From: VRUE01 sp040879985
GTDB taxonomy: Bacteria; Actinomycetota; Thermoleophilia; Solirubrobacterales; 70-9
Assembly (NCBI GenBank): GCA_040879985.1
Contig: JBBDJH010000001.1
Location: forward strand, 62,001 to 126,000
DNA: 64,000 nt
Direction of reading: 5' to 3'
This document shows positions 24,665 to 34,742 of this stretch, piece by piece; the first letter of the stretch is position 1, and each line of letters begins with the position of its first letter. The translations under genes were made by a program, and so were the position numbers. Below the pieces are notes generated by a model. It had not been told where the DNA came from. It did no database searches and saw only the letters and a list, made by a program, of their open reading frames with translations.

Positions 24665-25894
24665 CGCTCGATCGGCTCCTTCCTCGTGCGGGCTTGCGCC
24701 CGCCGTCGACGACGCGCAGTTTGCCAGCGCGGGCGGTCCCCCCGCGGGCGACGTTGAGGATCAGGCCCACCGCGAACAGCGTCGCCATCAGGCTGCTGTT
24801 GCCGTAGGAGACGAAGGGCAGCGGCACGCCGGTCAGCGGCGCCAGGCCCATCACCGCGAAGAGGTTGATCGTCGCCTGGACGAGGACGAGCGCGGTCAGC
24901 CCGGCGACCAGCAGCTTGCCGTAGTTGTCCTTCGCTTTCTTGGCGATCTGCAGGCCGGCGTAGCCGAACAGCGCGAAGAGGCCGACGACGCCGAGGATCC
25001 CGACCAGGCCGAGCTCCTCGCCGATCACGGCCGAGATCATGTCGGTGTGCGCCTCGGGCAGGTAGAAGGCCTTCTGCACGCCGTTGCCGATCCCGACCCC
25101 GAAGAGGCCGCCCGAGCCGAACGCGATCTTCGCCTGCGCCGCCTGGAAGCCGGCCCCGGTGGCATCGGCCCCGGGGTTGAGGAAGCCGGTCAGGCGCGCC
25201 ATCCGGTAGGGCTCGATCACCGTCATCAAGAGGGCGAACCCGGCGAGCACGGCCCCGATCAGGGCGAGGTCGCGCAGCCGCGCGCCGGCGGCGACCAGGG
25301 TCGCGGCGACGGCCAGGGCGATGACCATCGTGGTGCCCAGGTCGGGCTCGGCGACGATCAGCAGCGAGGCCACGGCGACGACCAGCAGGAAGGGCGTCAG
25401 CCCCTCGAGCGAGCGCACCCGTTTCGGTTTGCGCGCGAGCAGGTCGGCGGCGTAGAGGATCAGCGCGACCTTGGCGATCTCGGAGGGCTGGAACTGCAGG
25501 AAGCCGGAGCCGAGCCAGCGGCTGGAGCCGTTGACGGTCGTGCCGGCGAAGAGGACGACCAGCAGCAGGAAGAGCGAGACGCCGAGGATCGCCGGCGTCA
25601 GGCGTCGGATCGCCTGCAGGCCGTTGCGCGCGACCAGGTGCATCAGCAGCAGGCCGACGGCGCCGAAGAGCAGCGTCCGCTTCAGGTAGAAGGCGCTGTC
25701 GGAGAGGCCGCCGTCGCTCAGCACCCGCGTCGTCGAGCTGGCCGAGAAGACCATCACCGCGCCGAAGGCGAGCAGGCAGAGGGTCGCGGTCAGCAGCAGG
25801 TTGTACTCGGCGGGCAGGCTCGCGGCCCGCCGCGCCTTCGCCTTGCCCTTCTTTCCCCTCGATCCCGACCAGGGCAGGGAGAGCGCCCGCGAGC

Positions 25895-25898
<4 letters not shown>
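24573..25898 (-). CDS. ftsW: Lipid II polymerase FtsW (SEDS family)
   Basis: Ten-helix membrane peptidoglycan glycosyltransferase of the divisome. 441 aa. AVMVFSASS in TM1-2, NGSSRWLGSGFLQFQPSEIAKVALI, AEPDLGTTMVI, AHTDMISAVIGEELGLVGI (catalytic Asp region) and PLPFVSYGNSSLMATLF are classical SEDS motifs. Assigned as FtsW rather than RodA because it lies between murD and murG. The last 50 residues are an unusual Arg/Gly/Ser-rich tail (RSRSSGARSRKSGGG) translated from DNA that also encodes the start of murG. GTG start overlaps the murD stop. Confidence 0.94.
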
Positions 25899-27262
<1,364 letters not shown>

Positions 27263-27310
27263 CCACCCATATTCGCCCCCGCGGCGGCTGCCTCCTGTCG
27301 GAGCCGGCTC

Positions 27311-27339
27311 TTGCGAGAACGACTCGATCGGCGTACGGT
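27311..27339 (+). promoter_or_regulatory. Promoter of the SnoaL-like gene
   Basis: TTGCGA (27311-27316) and TACGGT (27334-27339) are spaced by 17 nt. A leader of about 28 nt with AAGGAGG follows before the ATG, so this gene, unlike many here, has a conventional leader. Confidence 0.6.
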
Positions 27340-27373
27340 CTCCTTGGGCGGGGACTTCAACCAAGGAGGAGAT

Positions 27374-27754
27374 ATGTCAAACGTCGACACCGCCCGATCC
27401 GCGTACGAAGCCTTTGGCCGGGGCGACCTCGAGGCGCTCAGCGACGACTTCGCTGAGGACGCCGTCTGGTACACGTCCGACGAGTTGCCGCTCGGCGGCG
27501 AGACCCGGGGGCGCGACGCGATCATGGCCAACTTCGCCCAGATCCCCAACTACTGGTCCTCGTTCAGCGTCGAGCCGAGCGAGTTCATCGACGGCGGCGA
27601 CACCGTCGTCGTCTGCGGCACCCAGCGCGCCGGCAACGACAACGGCAGTTTCGAGTCGCCCTTCGCGCACGTCATGAAGTACAACGGCGACGGCAAGCTC
27701 GTGCGCGGCGAGTTCCACGCCGACAGCGCCAAGGCGGCGAAGCTGCTGGACTGA
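27374..27754 (+). CDS. SnoaL-like / NTF2-fold protein
   Basis: 126 aa, cone-shaped NTF2 fold. Family features: TARSAYEAFGRGDLEALSDDF opening helices, DDFAEDAVWY, a GRDAIMANF segment, and a final strand region around HVMKYNGDGKLVRGEFHAD. Close relatives are annotated as SnoaL-like or ketosteroid-isomerase-like proteins; substrate cannot be predicted. ATG 27374 follows one of the best ribosome binding sites in the window (AAGGAGGAGAT). Its stop codon lies inside the left arm of an inverted repeat shared with the convergent uvrB end. Confidence 0.85.
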   Translation: MSNVDTARSAYEAFGRGDLEALSDDFAEDAVWYTSDELPLGGETRGRDAIMANFAQIPNYWSSFSVEPSEFIDGGDTVVVCGTQRAGNDNGSFESPFAHVMKYNGDGKLVRGEFHADSAKAAKLLD

Positions 27755-27876
27755 GCGGCACCCTGCCGGCCGACTGAGCGGTGGCCTGGCCAAGCAGATC
27801 AAGGACGACCGAGGGAGTGTGCTCCGCACATGACCGAGGGAGGACGCCGATATGCGCCGGCCAGGGCGCCGCTCAG
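27751..27876. repeat. Inverted repeat spanning the convergent SnoaL and uvrB stops
   Basis: CTGAGCGGCACCCTGCCGGC (27751-27770) pairs with 27856-27876 with one mismatch and one bulge; a second left-arm copy lies at 27774-27791. Both stop codons (TGA) are inside the arms. The interior holds GACCGAGGGAG twice and a TGTGC-TCC-GCACA mini-hairpin. Likely a bidirectional terminator or a repeat element; I do not recognise it. Confidence 0.65.
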
Positions 27877-29870
27877 GCGCCGGCGGTCATTCCGTCTAGG
27901 TCGCGGCGTAGCTCCTTGAGCTCGTCGCGGATGCGGCCGGCCTCCTCGAAGCGGAGGTCGTCGGCGGCGGCGAGCATCTCCTCCTCGAGCGTGACGATCG
28001 TGCGCTCGAGCTCGGCCGCGTCGACGAACTCGCCGCCGGGCTTGCGGCGGCGGCGTTTCGGCGCCCGGTCCTCCATCGCCAGGAACTCGGCCATCTCGGA
28101 GATCCCCTTGCGGACCGTCTCCGGGGTGATCCCGTGCTCCTTGTTGTACGCGAGCTGGATCGCGCGGCGGCGCTCGGTCTCGCTCATCGCGGCGCGCATC
28201 GCGTCGGTCTCGCGGTCCGCGTACATCAGCACCCGGCCGTTGACGTTGCGGGCGGCGCGGCCGATCGTCTGCACGAGGCTGGTCTCGCCGCGCAGGAAGC
28301 CCTCCTTGTCGGCGTCGAGGATCGCCACCAGCGAGACCTCGGGCAGGTCGAGCCCCTCGCGCAGCAGGTTGACGCCGACCAGCACGTCGTACTCGCCGAG
28401 CCGTAGCTCGCGGATGATCTGGATCCGTTCCAGCGTGTCGACCTCGGAGTGCAGGTAGCGGACCTTGATCCCGTACTCGAGCAGGTAGTTGGTCAGGTCC
28501 TCGGCCATCTTCTTGGTCAGCGTCGTGACCAGCACCCGGTCGCCGGCCTCGGCGCGCGCTTTGATCTCGTTCATCAGGTCGTCGATCTGGTTGCGCGTCT
28601 CACGCACCTCGATCGCCGGGTCGACGATCCCGGTCGGGCGCACGATCTGCTCGACGATCCGGGTCGACTCGGTCCGCTCGAACGGGCCCGGCGTCGCTGA
28701 GAGCATCACCAGCCGGTCGACCCGTTCGAGGAACTCGTCGAACTTGAGCGGCCGGTTGTCGATCGCCGAGGGCAGCCGGAAGCCGTAGTCGATCAGCGTC
28801 TGCTTGCGCGAGCGGTCCCCCTCATACATGCCGCCGATCTGCGGGATCGTCTGGTGGGACTCGTCGACGAAGACGACGAAGTCGTCGGGGAAGTAGTCGA
28901 TCAGGGTGTGCGGGGGGCTGCCCTCCGGGCGGCCGTCGAGGATGCGCGAGTAGTTCTCGATCCCCGAGGTGAAGCCGAGCTCCTTGAGCATCTCGATGTC
29001 GTAGGCGGTCCGCTGCCGCAGACGGTGCGCCTCGAGCTGCTTGCCCTGCTCCTCGAGCTCGGCGGTGCGCGAGTTGAGTTCGTGGCGGATTTCCTCGACG
29101 GCGCGCTCCAGCGTCTCGTCCCGGGTCACGTAGTGGGACGCGGGCCAGACCGAGACGTGGTCGATCGTGTCGAGGATCTCGCCGGTCAGCGGGTCGAAGT
29201 GCTGGACCGCCTCGATCTCGTCGCCGAACAGCGAGATCCGGTAGGCCGACTCGGCGTAGGAGGGCATGATCTCCAGCACCTCGCCGCGCACCCGGAAGGC
29301 GCCGCGGCCCAGCACCGAGTCGTTGCGCTGGTACTGCATCTTGACCAGCTTGCGCAGCACCTCGTCGCGGTCGACCCGCTCGCCGACCTTGAACAGCTGC
29401 ATTTTCTCGTTGTAGACCTGGGGCGAGCCGATCCCGTAGATGCAGGAGACCGAGGCGACGATGATCACGTCGCGGCGGGCGAAGAGGGCCGCCGTCGCGG
29501 CGTGGCGCAGGCGGTCGATCTCGTCGTTGATCGAGGAGTCCTTCTCGATGTAGAGGTCCTGGGCCGGGACGTAGGCCTCCGGCTGGTAGTAGTCGTAGTA
29601 GGAGACGAAGTACTCGACCACGTTCTCCGGGAAGAACTCGCGGAACTCGTTGCAGAGCTGCGCGGCGAGCGTCTTGTTGTGGGCGATGACCAGGCTGGGC
29701 CGCTGCACGGCGGCGATCGTCGCCGCCATCGTGAAGGTCTTGCCGGTGCCGGTCGCGCCGAGCAGGGTCTGGAACCGTTCGCCCTTCTCCAGCCCCTCGG
29801 CCAGCCCGGCGATCGCCTTTGGCTGGTCGGCGGTCGGCGTGTAGGCGGGGTTGAGCTTGAACTCGGGCAC
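27873..29870 (-). CDS. uvrB: Excinuclease ABC subunit B
   Basis: Damage-verifying helicase of nucleotide excision repair. 665 aa from GTG 29870 (VPEFKLNPAYTPTADQPKAI, close to the usual start); the frame is open to 29996 but a TAAGCT box 7 nt upstream supports this GTG. Motif I LLGATGTGKT, the beta-hairpin around YYDYYQPEAYVP, motif II DESH, LLREGLDLPEVSLVAILDADKEGFLR and QTIGRAARN are present; the C-terminal UVR domain (LEEEMLAAADDLRFEEAGRIRDEL) binds UvrC. Convergent with the SnoaL gene. Confidence 0.96.
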   Translation of the reverse strand: MPEFKLNPAYTPTADQPKAIAGLAEGLEKGERFQTLLGATGTGKTFTMAATIAAVQRPSLVIAHNKTLAAQLCNEFREFFPENVVEYFVSYYDYYQPEAYVPAQDLYIEKDSSINDEIDRLRHAATAALFARRDVIIVASVSCIYGIGSPQVYNEKMQLFKVGERVDRDEVLRKLVKMQYQRNDSVLGRGAFRVRGEVLEIMPSYAESAYRISLFGDEIEAVQHFDPLTGEILDTIDHVSVWPASHYVTRDETLERAVEEIRHELNSRTAELEEQGKQLEAHRLRQRTAYDIEMLKELGFTSGIENYSRILDGRPEGSPPHTLIDYFPDDFVVFVDESHQTIPQIGGMYEGDRSRKQTLIDYGFRLPSAIDNRPLKFDEFLERVDRLVMLSATPGPFERTESTRIVEQIVRPTGIVDPAIEVRETRNQIDDLMNEIKARAEAGDRVLVTTLTKKMAEDLTNYLLEYGIKVRYLHSEVDTLERIQIIRELRLGEYDVLVGVNLLREGLDLPEVSLVAILDADKEGFLRGETSLVQTIGRAARNVNGRVLMYADRETDAMRAAMSETERRRAIQLAYNKEHGITPETVRKGISEMAEFLAMEDRAPKRRRRKPGGEFVDAAELERTIVTLEEEMLAAADDLRFEEAGRIRDELKELRRDLDGMTAGA

Positions 29871-29877
29871 CCCAGCG

Positions 29878-29883
29878 AGCTTA
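29878..29883 (-). promoter_or_regulatory. Probable -10 box for leaderless uvrB
   Basis: TAAGCT ends 7 nt before GTG 29870. A TTGACG about 35 nt further upstream may belong to an alternative promoter. No actinobacterial-type LexA box was recognised. Confidence 0.5.
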
Positions 29884-29946
29884 TAGAGCGGCCGGGCGCA
29901 CCCCCCGCGTAGGATAAACGCGCGCGTTCCGTCAAGAAGCGGTATG

Positions 29947-29976
29947 TCTGTAGTACTGCTGTCAGCAAGTACAGAG
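29947..29976. promoter_or_regulatory. Imperfect palindrome upstream of the XRE gene
   Basis: GTACTGCTG (29953-29961) and CAGCAAGTAC (29963-29972) are inverted copies with one inserted base, framed by TCTGT and CAGA. It would overlap the -35 region of a GAGAAT box at 29974-29979 that ends 7 nt before the XRE ATG, as expected of an autoregulatory operator. Confidence 0.5.
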
Positions 29977-29986
29977 AATCCTGCCG

Positions 29987-30235
29987 ATGAAACCACGAGA
30001 TCGATTCGCAGTAAGCCTGCGCAAAGCGCGGTTGAATGCCGAAATCTCCCAGGAGGAGCTCGGCTTTCGCTGCGACCTGCACCGCACCGAGATCTCCCTG
30101 CTCGAGCGCGGCGGCCGCGAGCCCCGCCTGGGCACGATCATCAAGCTCGCCGGCGCCCTCGAGGTGACCACGGCGGAACTGTGCGGCGGGATCTCCTGGA
30201 GCGTCAAGGCCCAGAAGTTCAAGTTCAAGAAGTAG
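29987..30235 (+). CDS. Small XRE-family helix-turn-helix regulator
   Basis: 82 aa, almost entirely one HTH_3 domain: RFAVSLRKARLNAEISQEELGFRCDL, HRTEISLLERGGREPRLGTIIKLAGAL-type helices, ending in a basic KFKFKK. Binds DNA, probably as a dimer, with the imperfect palindrome upstream as likely operator. It is divergent from uvrB and convergent with the 30245-30769 gene (9-nt gap). Possibly linked to uvrB control by position, but targets are unknown. Confidence 0.85.
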   Translation: MKPRDRFAVSLRKARLNAEISQEELGFRCDLHRTEISLLERGGREPRLGTIIKLAGALEVTTAELCGGISWSVKAQKFKFKK

Positions 30236-30244
30236 GGCGAGCCG

Positions 30245-30769
30245 TCAGGGGAAGAGCTGTTCGAGCAGGCCCTGGGCGGGGCCGAAGAAGCTCTGCAGGC
30301 TGTCGAGCAGCGAGCGCGCGTCCTGGATCAGTTCGATCGCCTGTTCGGGCGGGATCTGACGCAGGGCCGACCGCAGCGGGGCGGCCAGCACCGGGTTGAG
30401 CGCGCCGGCCCGTTCGGCGTCGTCGACCGCCCGCAGCAGGCCGGCGCGGATCGCCCGCACCAGTTCCGCATCGTCGATTCCGCGGCGCTGCATGAAGCTC
30501 TCCCGCGAATCCGGCGTGGCCAGCGCCCGGGCCAGCGCCTCGCGGCTGACGCCGAGCTGGCAGGCGGCGCCGTCGAGCGCCGAGAGCGAGAACTGCTCGG
30601 CGATCTGCTGCAGGCCCTGTGGATCGCGCCAAGGCCGGTCCTCGCAGGGGTTTTGGGTCTGCGCCGGGGTGTACGAGGAGCCGCCTGCCGCCAGGTAGAC
30701 GCCGACCAGCGCCAGCGAGACGGCAATCGCGACCCCGATCAGGAGGCCGCCGCGCGACGGCGCGCTCAC
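30245..30769 (-). CDS. Membrane-anchored protein of unknown function
   Basis: 174 aa. One N-terminal membrane helix (residues 9-28, LLIGVAIAVSLALVGVYLAA) followed by an extracytoplasmic helical domain with two cysteines (NPCEDRPW and AACQLGV). The segment FSLSALDGAACQLGVSREALARAL and the ALRQIPPEQAIELI stretch look like small helical repeats. I do not recognise the family. The ATG overlaps the stop of the MFS gene, so it is co-expressed with the transporter and the upstream lytic transglycosylase. Confidence 0.7.
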   Translation of the reverse strand: MSAPSRGGLLIGVAIAVSLALVGVYLAAGGSSYTPAQTQNPCEDRPWRDPQGLQQIAEQFSLSALDGAACQLGVSREALARALATPDSRESFMQRRGIDDAELVRAIRAGLLRAVDDAERAGALNPVLAAPLRSALRQIPPEQAIELIQDARSLLDSLQSFFGPAQGLLEQLFP

Positions 30770-32133
30770 AGATCCACCCTTCGGGCCAAACCGATCGGGA
30801 TCAGGGCAAGCAGGCCGAGCAGGGCGCCGAGCCCGAAGGAGGGGCTGAAGGCGTGGGTGGCGCCGCGGTCGAGCTGATCCTGGAGTTCGCCGCGCAGGGT
30901 GAGCACGTCGGCACGATCGTCGGGGTCCTCGGGCAGCGGCTCGAAGGCCGGGCCGATCGTCGGCACTTTGCCGCGCTCGCCCTCGAGCTGCCGCTCGATC
31001 CGCTGCGAGAGCTCGAGCTTCAGCAGCGGTTCCACCCGCGAGTCGAGCACGACCGCGGTGCCGGCGTCGATCGCCTCGCGGCGCTGCTCGGCGATCTCAG
31101 CGGTGAACAGCGGCGTCAGCGCGATAAGGCCGACGGCGACCCCGGCGTGGCGGGAGGCGATCGTCCAGCCGCCGTGGATCGCCTGCGGCGCCCGCCCGGC
31201 GAGCGCCGTCTCGGTCAGCGCCGAGAGGACCAGGGCGAGGCCGACGCCGATCAGCAGTTGTGGGGGCACGGTCAGCGCAACCTCGGCCTTGGGCAGCAGG
31301 GCTAGGCCGCCGAGGCCGCCGGCGACGAGGATCGTCCCGGCCGCGGCGCGGGCGCGCTCGCTGCCGACTCCCGGGCCGAGCCGGGCGCCGAGCAGAGCCG
31401 CGAGCGGCATCGCCGAGACGACGATCGCGGCGCCGATCGGGGTCAGCCGCCAACCCTCGATCAGCAACAGCACGAGCAGGAAGAGCGCCGCGGCGATCGC
31501 CGCCGAGACCATCGCCAGGGCCAGGTTGGCGAGCAGGTGCGGCCGACCGGTGGGGCGCAGCTCGGTGGAGATGATCCCGGTTGCCGCCTCGTGCCTGGCG
31601 ACGGCGAGGACCGACACCCCCGCGGCGATCGCGATCGGCGTCTGGATCAGGAAGATCGACTGCCAGGAGACGAGCTCGGTGAGGATGCCGCCGACAGCCG
31701 GCCCGAGGGCTGCGCCGGTCGCGCCCGCGGCCGCCCAGACGGCGACGGCGCGGCGCTCGGAGCCGACCGTCGCGGGCAGCAGCTCCAGCACCGCGGTGAC
31801 GGCGATCGCGCCGCCCAACGCCTGCACGCAGCGGGCCGCGATCAGCGTGTTCAGCTCCGCCGCCAGGCCGCAGGCGAGCCCGGCGCCGGCGAAGACCGCG
31901 AGCCCGATCGCCGCCGCCCGGCCGGGGCCGATGCGCCGCGCCAGATGGGCCGCCGGGACCGCGGCCAGCGCCATCACCAGGTTGAAGGAGACGAGGACCC
32001 AGGTGACCCCGGCGACGCTGGTGTCGAGCTCGCGGTAGATCTCCGGCAGCGCCAGGACGACGATCGAGGAGTCGGCGAGGACGAGCCCGACGGCGATCGC
32101 GAGTGCCGGGAGGCGGGGGCGCGGCGGGCTCAA
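30766..32133 (-). CDS. MFS transporter, EmrB/QacA-like
   Basis: Inner-membrane exporter, about 455 aa from a TTG at 32133 that overlaps the lytic transglycosylase stop (TTGA). TM1 begins at ALAIAVGLVLADSSIVVLALP, DHA2-like; motif A is degenerate (HLARRIGPGRAAAIGL). After TM10-12 there is an unusual extracytoplasmic segment of about 100 residues (VVLDSRVEPLLKLELSQRIE onward) before the last helix. Together with the anchored protein downstream this may form an export unit; substrate unknown. Confidence 0.75.
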   Translation of the reverse strand: MSPPRPRLPALAIAVGLVLADSSIVVLALPEIYRELDTSVAGVTWVLVSFNLVMALAAVPAAHLARRIGPGRAAAIGLAVFAGAGLACGLAAELNTLIAARCVQALGGAIAVTAVLELLPATVGSERRAVAVWAAAGATGAALGPAVGGILTELVSWQSIFLIQTPIAIAAGVSVLAVARHEAATGIISTELRPTGRPHLLANLALAMVSAAIAAALFLLVLLLIEGWRLTPIGAAIVVSAMPLAALLGARLGPGVGSERARAAAGTILVAGGLGGLALLPKAEVALTVPPQLLIGVGLALVLSALTETALAGRAPQAIHGGWTIASRHAGVAVGLIALTPLFTAEIAEQRREAIDAGTAVVLDSRVEPLLKLELSQRIERQLEGERGKVPTIGPAFEPLPEDPDDRADVLTLRGELQDQLDRGATHAFSPSFGLGALLGLLALIPIGLARRVDL

Positions 32134-32708
32134 TATCCCAGCTCCTTCGCGTATTTCTCGCGGTAGGCGTCCTGCTTGTCGAGCACGTCTTCGACGTAGG
32201 CGCGGGTTTCCGGGAAGCGGATACCCTCGATCGTCAGCTCGCTGCCCCCCCACCGTTCGGCATTGGTCGGCCCGGCGTTGTAGGCGGCGAGGGCGGCGAC
32301 GCGGTCGCCGTCGTAGCGGTCGAGCAGGTCACGCAATAGGAAGGTGCCGTAGCGGATGTTGATTTCCGGGTCGGCGAGATCGCCGAGCTCGAAGCTGGTC
32401 GCGCCGCTGTGCCGCTCGATGTCGCTTGCCGCCTGCGGCGTGATCTGCATCAGCCCCCGCGCCCCGGCGCTCGAGGTGCGGTCGACGAACTTCGACTCGG
32501 CGTAGATCACGGCCGCGATCAGGGCGGCGTCGACGTTCTTCTCGCGCGCCTGGCTACGGATGATGTCCTCGTGGCGCAGCGGCAGCGTCAGCTCCTGGAT
32601 CACACCGTCGAACTTGCCGAAGACGCCCAGCGCCAGGCCCGCGGCCAGCCCGGCCACGACCGCCGCCCCGCCGGCGAGCAGTCGCCTTCGTCGCGCCCCC
32701 TTCTTCAT
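32130..32708 (-). CDS. Lytic transglycosylase, SLT family
   Basis: Cleaves peptidoglycan glycan strands to 1,6-anhydromuramyl products outside the cytoplasmic membrane. 192 aa. A basic N-terminus and a membrane helix/signal (LLAGGAAVVAGLAAGLALG) precede the Slt domain: AAVIYAESKFVDRTSSAGARGLMQITPQ holds the catalytic Glu (AESKF) and the GLMQ motif, followed by NIRYGTFLLRDLLDRY and AALAAYNAGPTNAERW. Coupled to coaE upstream and the MFS gene downstream by overlaps. Confidence 0.9.
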   Translation of the reverse strand: MKKGARRRRLLAGGAAVVAGLAAGLALGVFGKFDGVIQELTLPLRHEDIIRSQAREKNVDAALIAAVIYAESKFVDRTSSAGARGLMQITPQAASDIERHSGATSFELGDLADPEINIRYGTFLLRDLLDRYDGDRVAALAAYNAGPTNAERWGGSELTIEGIRFPETRAYVEDVLDKQDAYREKYAKELGY

Positions 32709-33289
32709 TCATTCAGCTTCTCGACGAGGGCGGACAACTCGCGCTCGAGCTCCTCGACGCTGCCGTCGTTCGGCACGACGTGCGCCGCCCGCGAGGCCTT
32801 CTCCGCCTGGCCGAGCTGGCGCGCCTCGCGCTCCTCGACCAGCGCGTGGCCGCGTGCCCGGGCGCGCTCGGTCCGGATCGCATCGGACGTGACCACGGCG
32901 ACGGTCGTGTCGAAGACGCCGTCCATGCCGGTCTCGAACAGCAGCGGGACCTCGACGACGGCGACGCCCGTGTCCGCCGACAGCGACTCGAGCCAGGCGC
33001 CGATCCGCTCGCCGACCAGCGGGTGGATCTGGCCCTCCAGCCAGTTCAGCTCAGCGGCGTCGGCGAAGACGATCGAGCCGATCCGGTCGCGGTCGACTCG
33101 CCCCCCCGGCGCGACCTCGGCGCCCCAGCGCTCGATCAGGCGCGGCAGCAGCGGCTCGGTCTCGAGCAGCTCGTGGACCACCGCGTCGCTGGAGATCGTC
33201 GCCGCCCCGAGCCGCTCGAAGGCGGCCAGTGCCGCGGACTTGCCGGCCGCGATGCCGCCGGTCAGCCCGATCGTCAGCGGCCCGGCCAA
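32705..33289 (-). CDS. coaE: Dephospho-CoA kinase
   Basis: Final step of CoA synthesis, phosphorylating the 3' hydroxyl of dephospho-CoA. 194 aa. P-loop GLTGGIAAGKS at residues 8-18, SSDAVVHELL (substrate Asp), HPLVGERI, VVEVPLLFETGMDGVFDTTVAV and a lid Arg region RARARGHALVEE. It lies 9 nt after rpsA; polA, coaE and rpsA proximity is common in actinobacteria. Confidence 0.93.
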   Translation of the reverse strand: MAGPLTIGLTGGIAAGKSAALAAFERLGAATISSDAVVHELLETEPLLPRLIERWGAEVAPGGRVDRDRIGSIVFADAAELNWLEGQIHPLVGERIGAWLESLSADTGVAVVEVPLLFETGMDGVFDTTVAVVTSDAIRTERARARGHALVEEREARQLGQAEKASRAAHVVPNDGSVEELERELSALVEKLNE

Positions 33290-33298
33290 AGCCGCCGC

Positions 33299-34705
33299 TC
33301 AGTCCTGGGCGGAGTCGCCCGCCTGCTCGCCGTCGCCCGCGGCCTCGTCGGTGTCGTCGGGCGAATCCGGGCGCTCGCTCGCCGATTCCCCCTCCTGAGC
33401 CTCGGCGGGCTCCTCGTCCTCCTCGGGCCCATCGGAAGGCTGCTCAGCCGGGGCCTCGGCTACCGGCTCCTCGACCTCGGCAGCGGGCGCGGCCTCCTCG
33501 GCGGCCTCGGCCTCCTGCGACCCCGCCGCCTGCAGCTGCTCGCCGAGGTCCCCCATCGGCATGTTCTGGCCCTCGACCCGCTTGATGCTGAGCGAGAGCC
33601 GGCGCCGCTCCTCGTCGATCTCGAGAATCTTCACGTTCAGTGTCGAGTTCGGCTCGACCACCTCGCTTGGGTTCTCGACGTGGTGGTCGGCCAGCTCGGA
33701 GATGTGGACCAGGCCCTCGACCCCGGGCAGGATCTCGACGAAGGCGCCGAAGGCGACGACCTTGGTCACCGTCCCCTCGAGCACGTCGCCGGAGCGGTGG
33801 GTGCTGATCACCCGCTGCCACGGGTCCTCCTGGGTCTGCTTGAGGCCGAGCGAGATGCGCTGGCGGTCGCGGTCGATGTCGAGTACTTTGATCCGCACCG
33901 TGTCGCCGATCGAGACGACCTCGGAGGGGTGGTTGACATGGCTCCAGGAAAGCTCGGAGATGTGGATCAGGCCGTCGATCCCGTCGAGGTCGACGAAGGC
34001 GCCGAAGTCGACGATGTTGGAGATCTTGCCTTCGACCACCTGGCTCGGCTGGAGCCGGTCGAGGATCTGCTCGCGAACCTCCTTGCGCTCTTCCTCGAGC
34101 ACGGCGCGGCGCGAGAGCACGACGTTGTTGCGACTGCGGTTGAGCTCGATCACTTTGCACTCGAGCGTCTGGCCGAGGAACTCGTCGAGGTTGTGGACGC
34201 GGCGGATGTCGACCAGCGAGGCGGGCAGGAAGCCGCGCACCCCGAGGTCGAGGATCAGGCCGCCCTTGACGACCTCGATCACGCTGCCTTCGACCGGTTC
34301 GCCGGACTCGGCGGCGGCCTCGATGCGCCGCCACGCCTTCTCAAAGCGGGCGCGCTTCTTGGAGAGGATCAGCTGACCCTCGGAATCTTCCTTGGTGAGG
34401 ACGAGGGCGTCGATCTCCTCGCCCTGCTCGACCTCGTCGGCGGGATCGACCGACTTGCGGATCGAGAGCTCGGTCGAGGGGATGACCCCCTCCGACTTGT
34501 AGCCGATGTCGACCAGGACCTCGTCCTTGTCGATCCGCACTACCCTGCCTTTGACGACATCGCCCTCGTCGAAGGAGACCATCGTCGCCGCGTAGTTTGG
34601 AACGACCTTGCCGTCGATTTCGAGCAGCAGCCCGCCCGAGCCCTCCACCGGCGAGCCGGTTGGAGCGGGAGCGTCAGGGGTCAAGGTCGTATCGGTCACG
34701 GACAC
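33299..34705 (-). CDS. rpsA: 30S ribosomal protein S1
   Basis: RNA-binding ribosomal protein aiding mRNA loading. About 468 aa with four S1 domains: VVKGRVVRIDKDEVLVDIG, VEGSVIEVVKGGLILDLG, VEGKISNIVDFGAFVDLDG and LEGTVTKVVAFGAFVEI. The C-terminal 110 residues are an acidic Glu/Ala/Pro tail (EEAAPAAEVEEPVAEAP). I chose GTG 34705, with a CATTAT box 8 nt upstream; a GTG at 34699 is equally possible and the frame is open to 34780. It is divergent from the flavoprotein gene, whose start is only about 38 nt away. Confidence 0.93.
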   Translation of the reverse strand: MSVTDTTLTPDAPAPTGSPVEGSGGLLLEIDGKVVPNYAATMVSFDEGDVVKGRVVRIDKDEVLVDIGYKSEGVIPSTELSIRKSVDPADEVEQGEEIDALVLTKEDSEGQLILSKKRARFEKAWRRIEAAAESGEPVEGSVIEVVKGGLILDLGVRGFLPASLVDIRRVHNLDEFLGQTLECKVIELNRSRNNVVLSRRAVLEEERKEVREQILDRLQPSQVVEGKISNIVDFGAFVDLDGIDGLIHISELSWSHVNHPSEVVSIGDTVRIKVLDIDRDRQRISLGLKQTQEDPWQRVISTHRSGDVLEGTVTKVVAFGAFVEILPGVEGLVHISELADHHVENPSEVVEPNSTLNVKILEIDEERRRLSLSIKRVEGQNMPMGDLGEQLQAAGSQEAEAAEEAAPAAEVEEPVAEAPAEQPSDGPEEDEEPAEAQEGESASERPDSPDDTDEAAGDGEQAGDSAQD

Positions 34706-34729
34706 AGCGGCGAATAATGGCAGAGTGGA

Positions 34730-34735
34730 TAGGCT
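34730..34735 (+). promoter_or_regulatory. Probable -10 box for leaderless flavoprotein gene
   Basis: TAGGCT ends 7 nt before GTG 34743 and lies within about 30 nt of the divergent rpsA start, so the two promoters overlap. Confidence 0.5.
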
Positions 34736-34742
34736 CTGCGTC

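Noticed and set aside
29871..29996. Longer uvrB start at 29996
   Set aside because: It would run into the divergent XRE gene at 29987 and add residues not found in UvrB; the GTG at 29870 matches the family and has a -10 box at the right distance.
30766..32133. Defence or secretion system made of the lytic transglycosylase, MFS protein and anchored protein
   Set aside because: The genes are coupled, but nothing beyond adjacency supports a joint machine, and the transporter is an ordinary MFS type.
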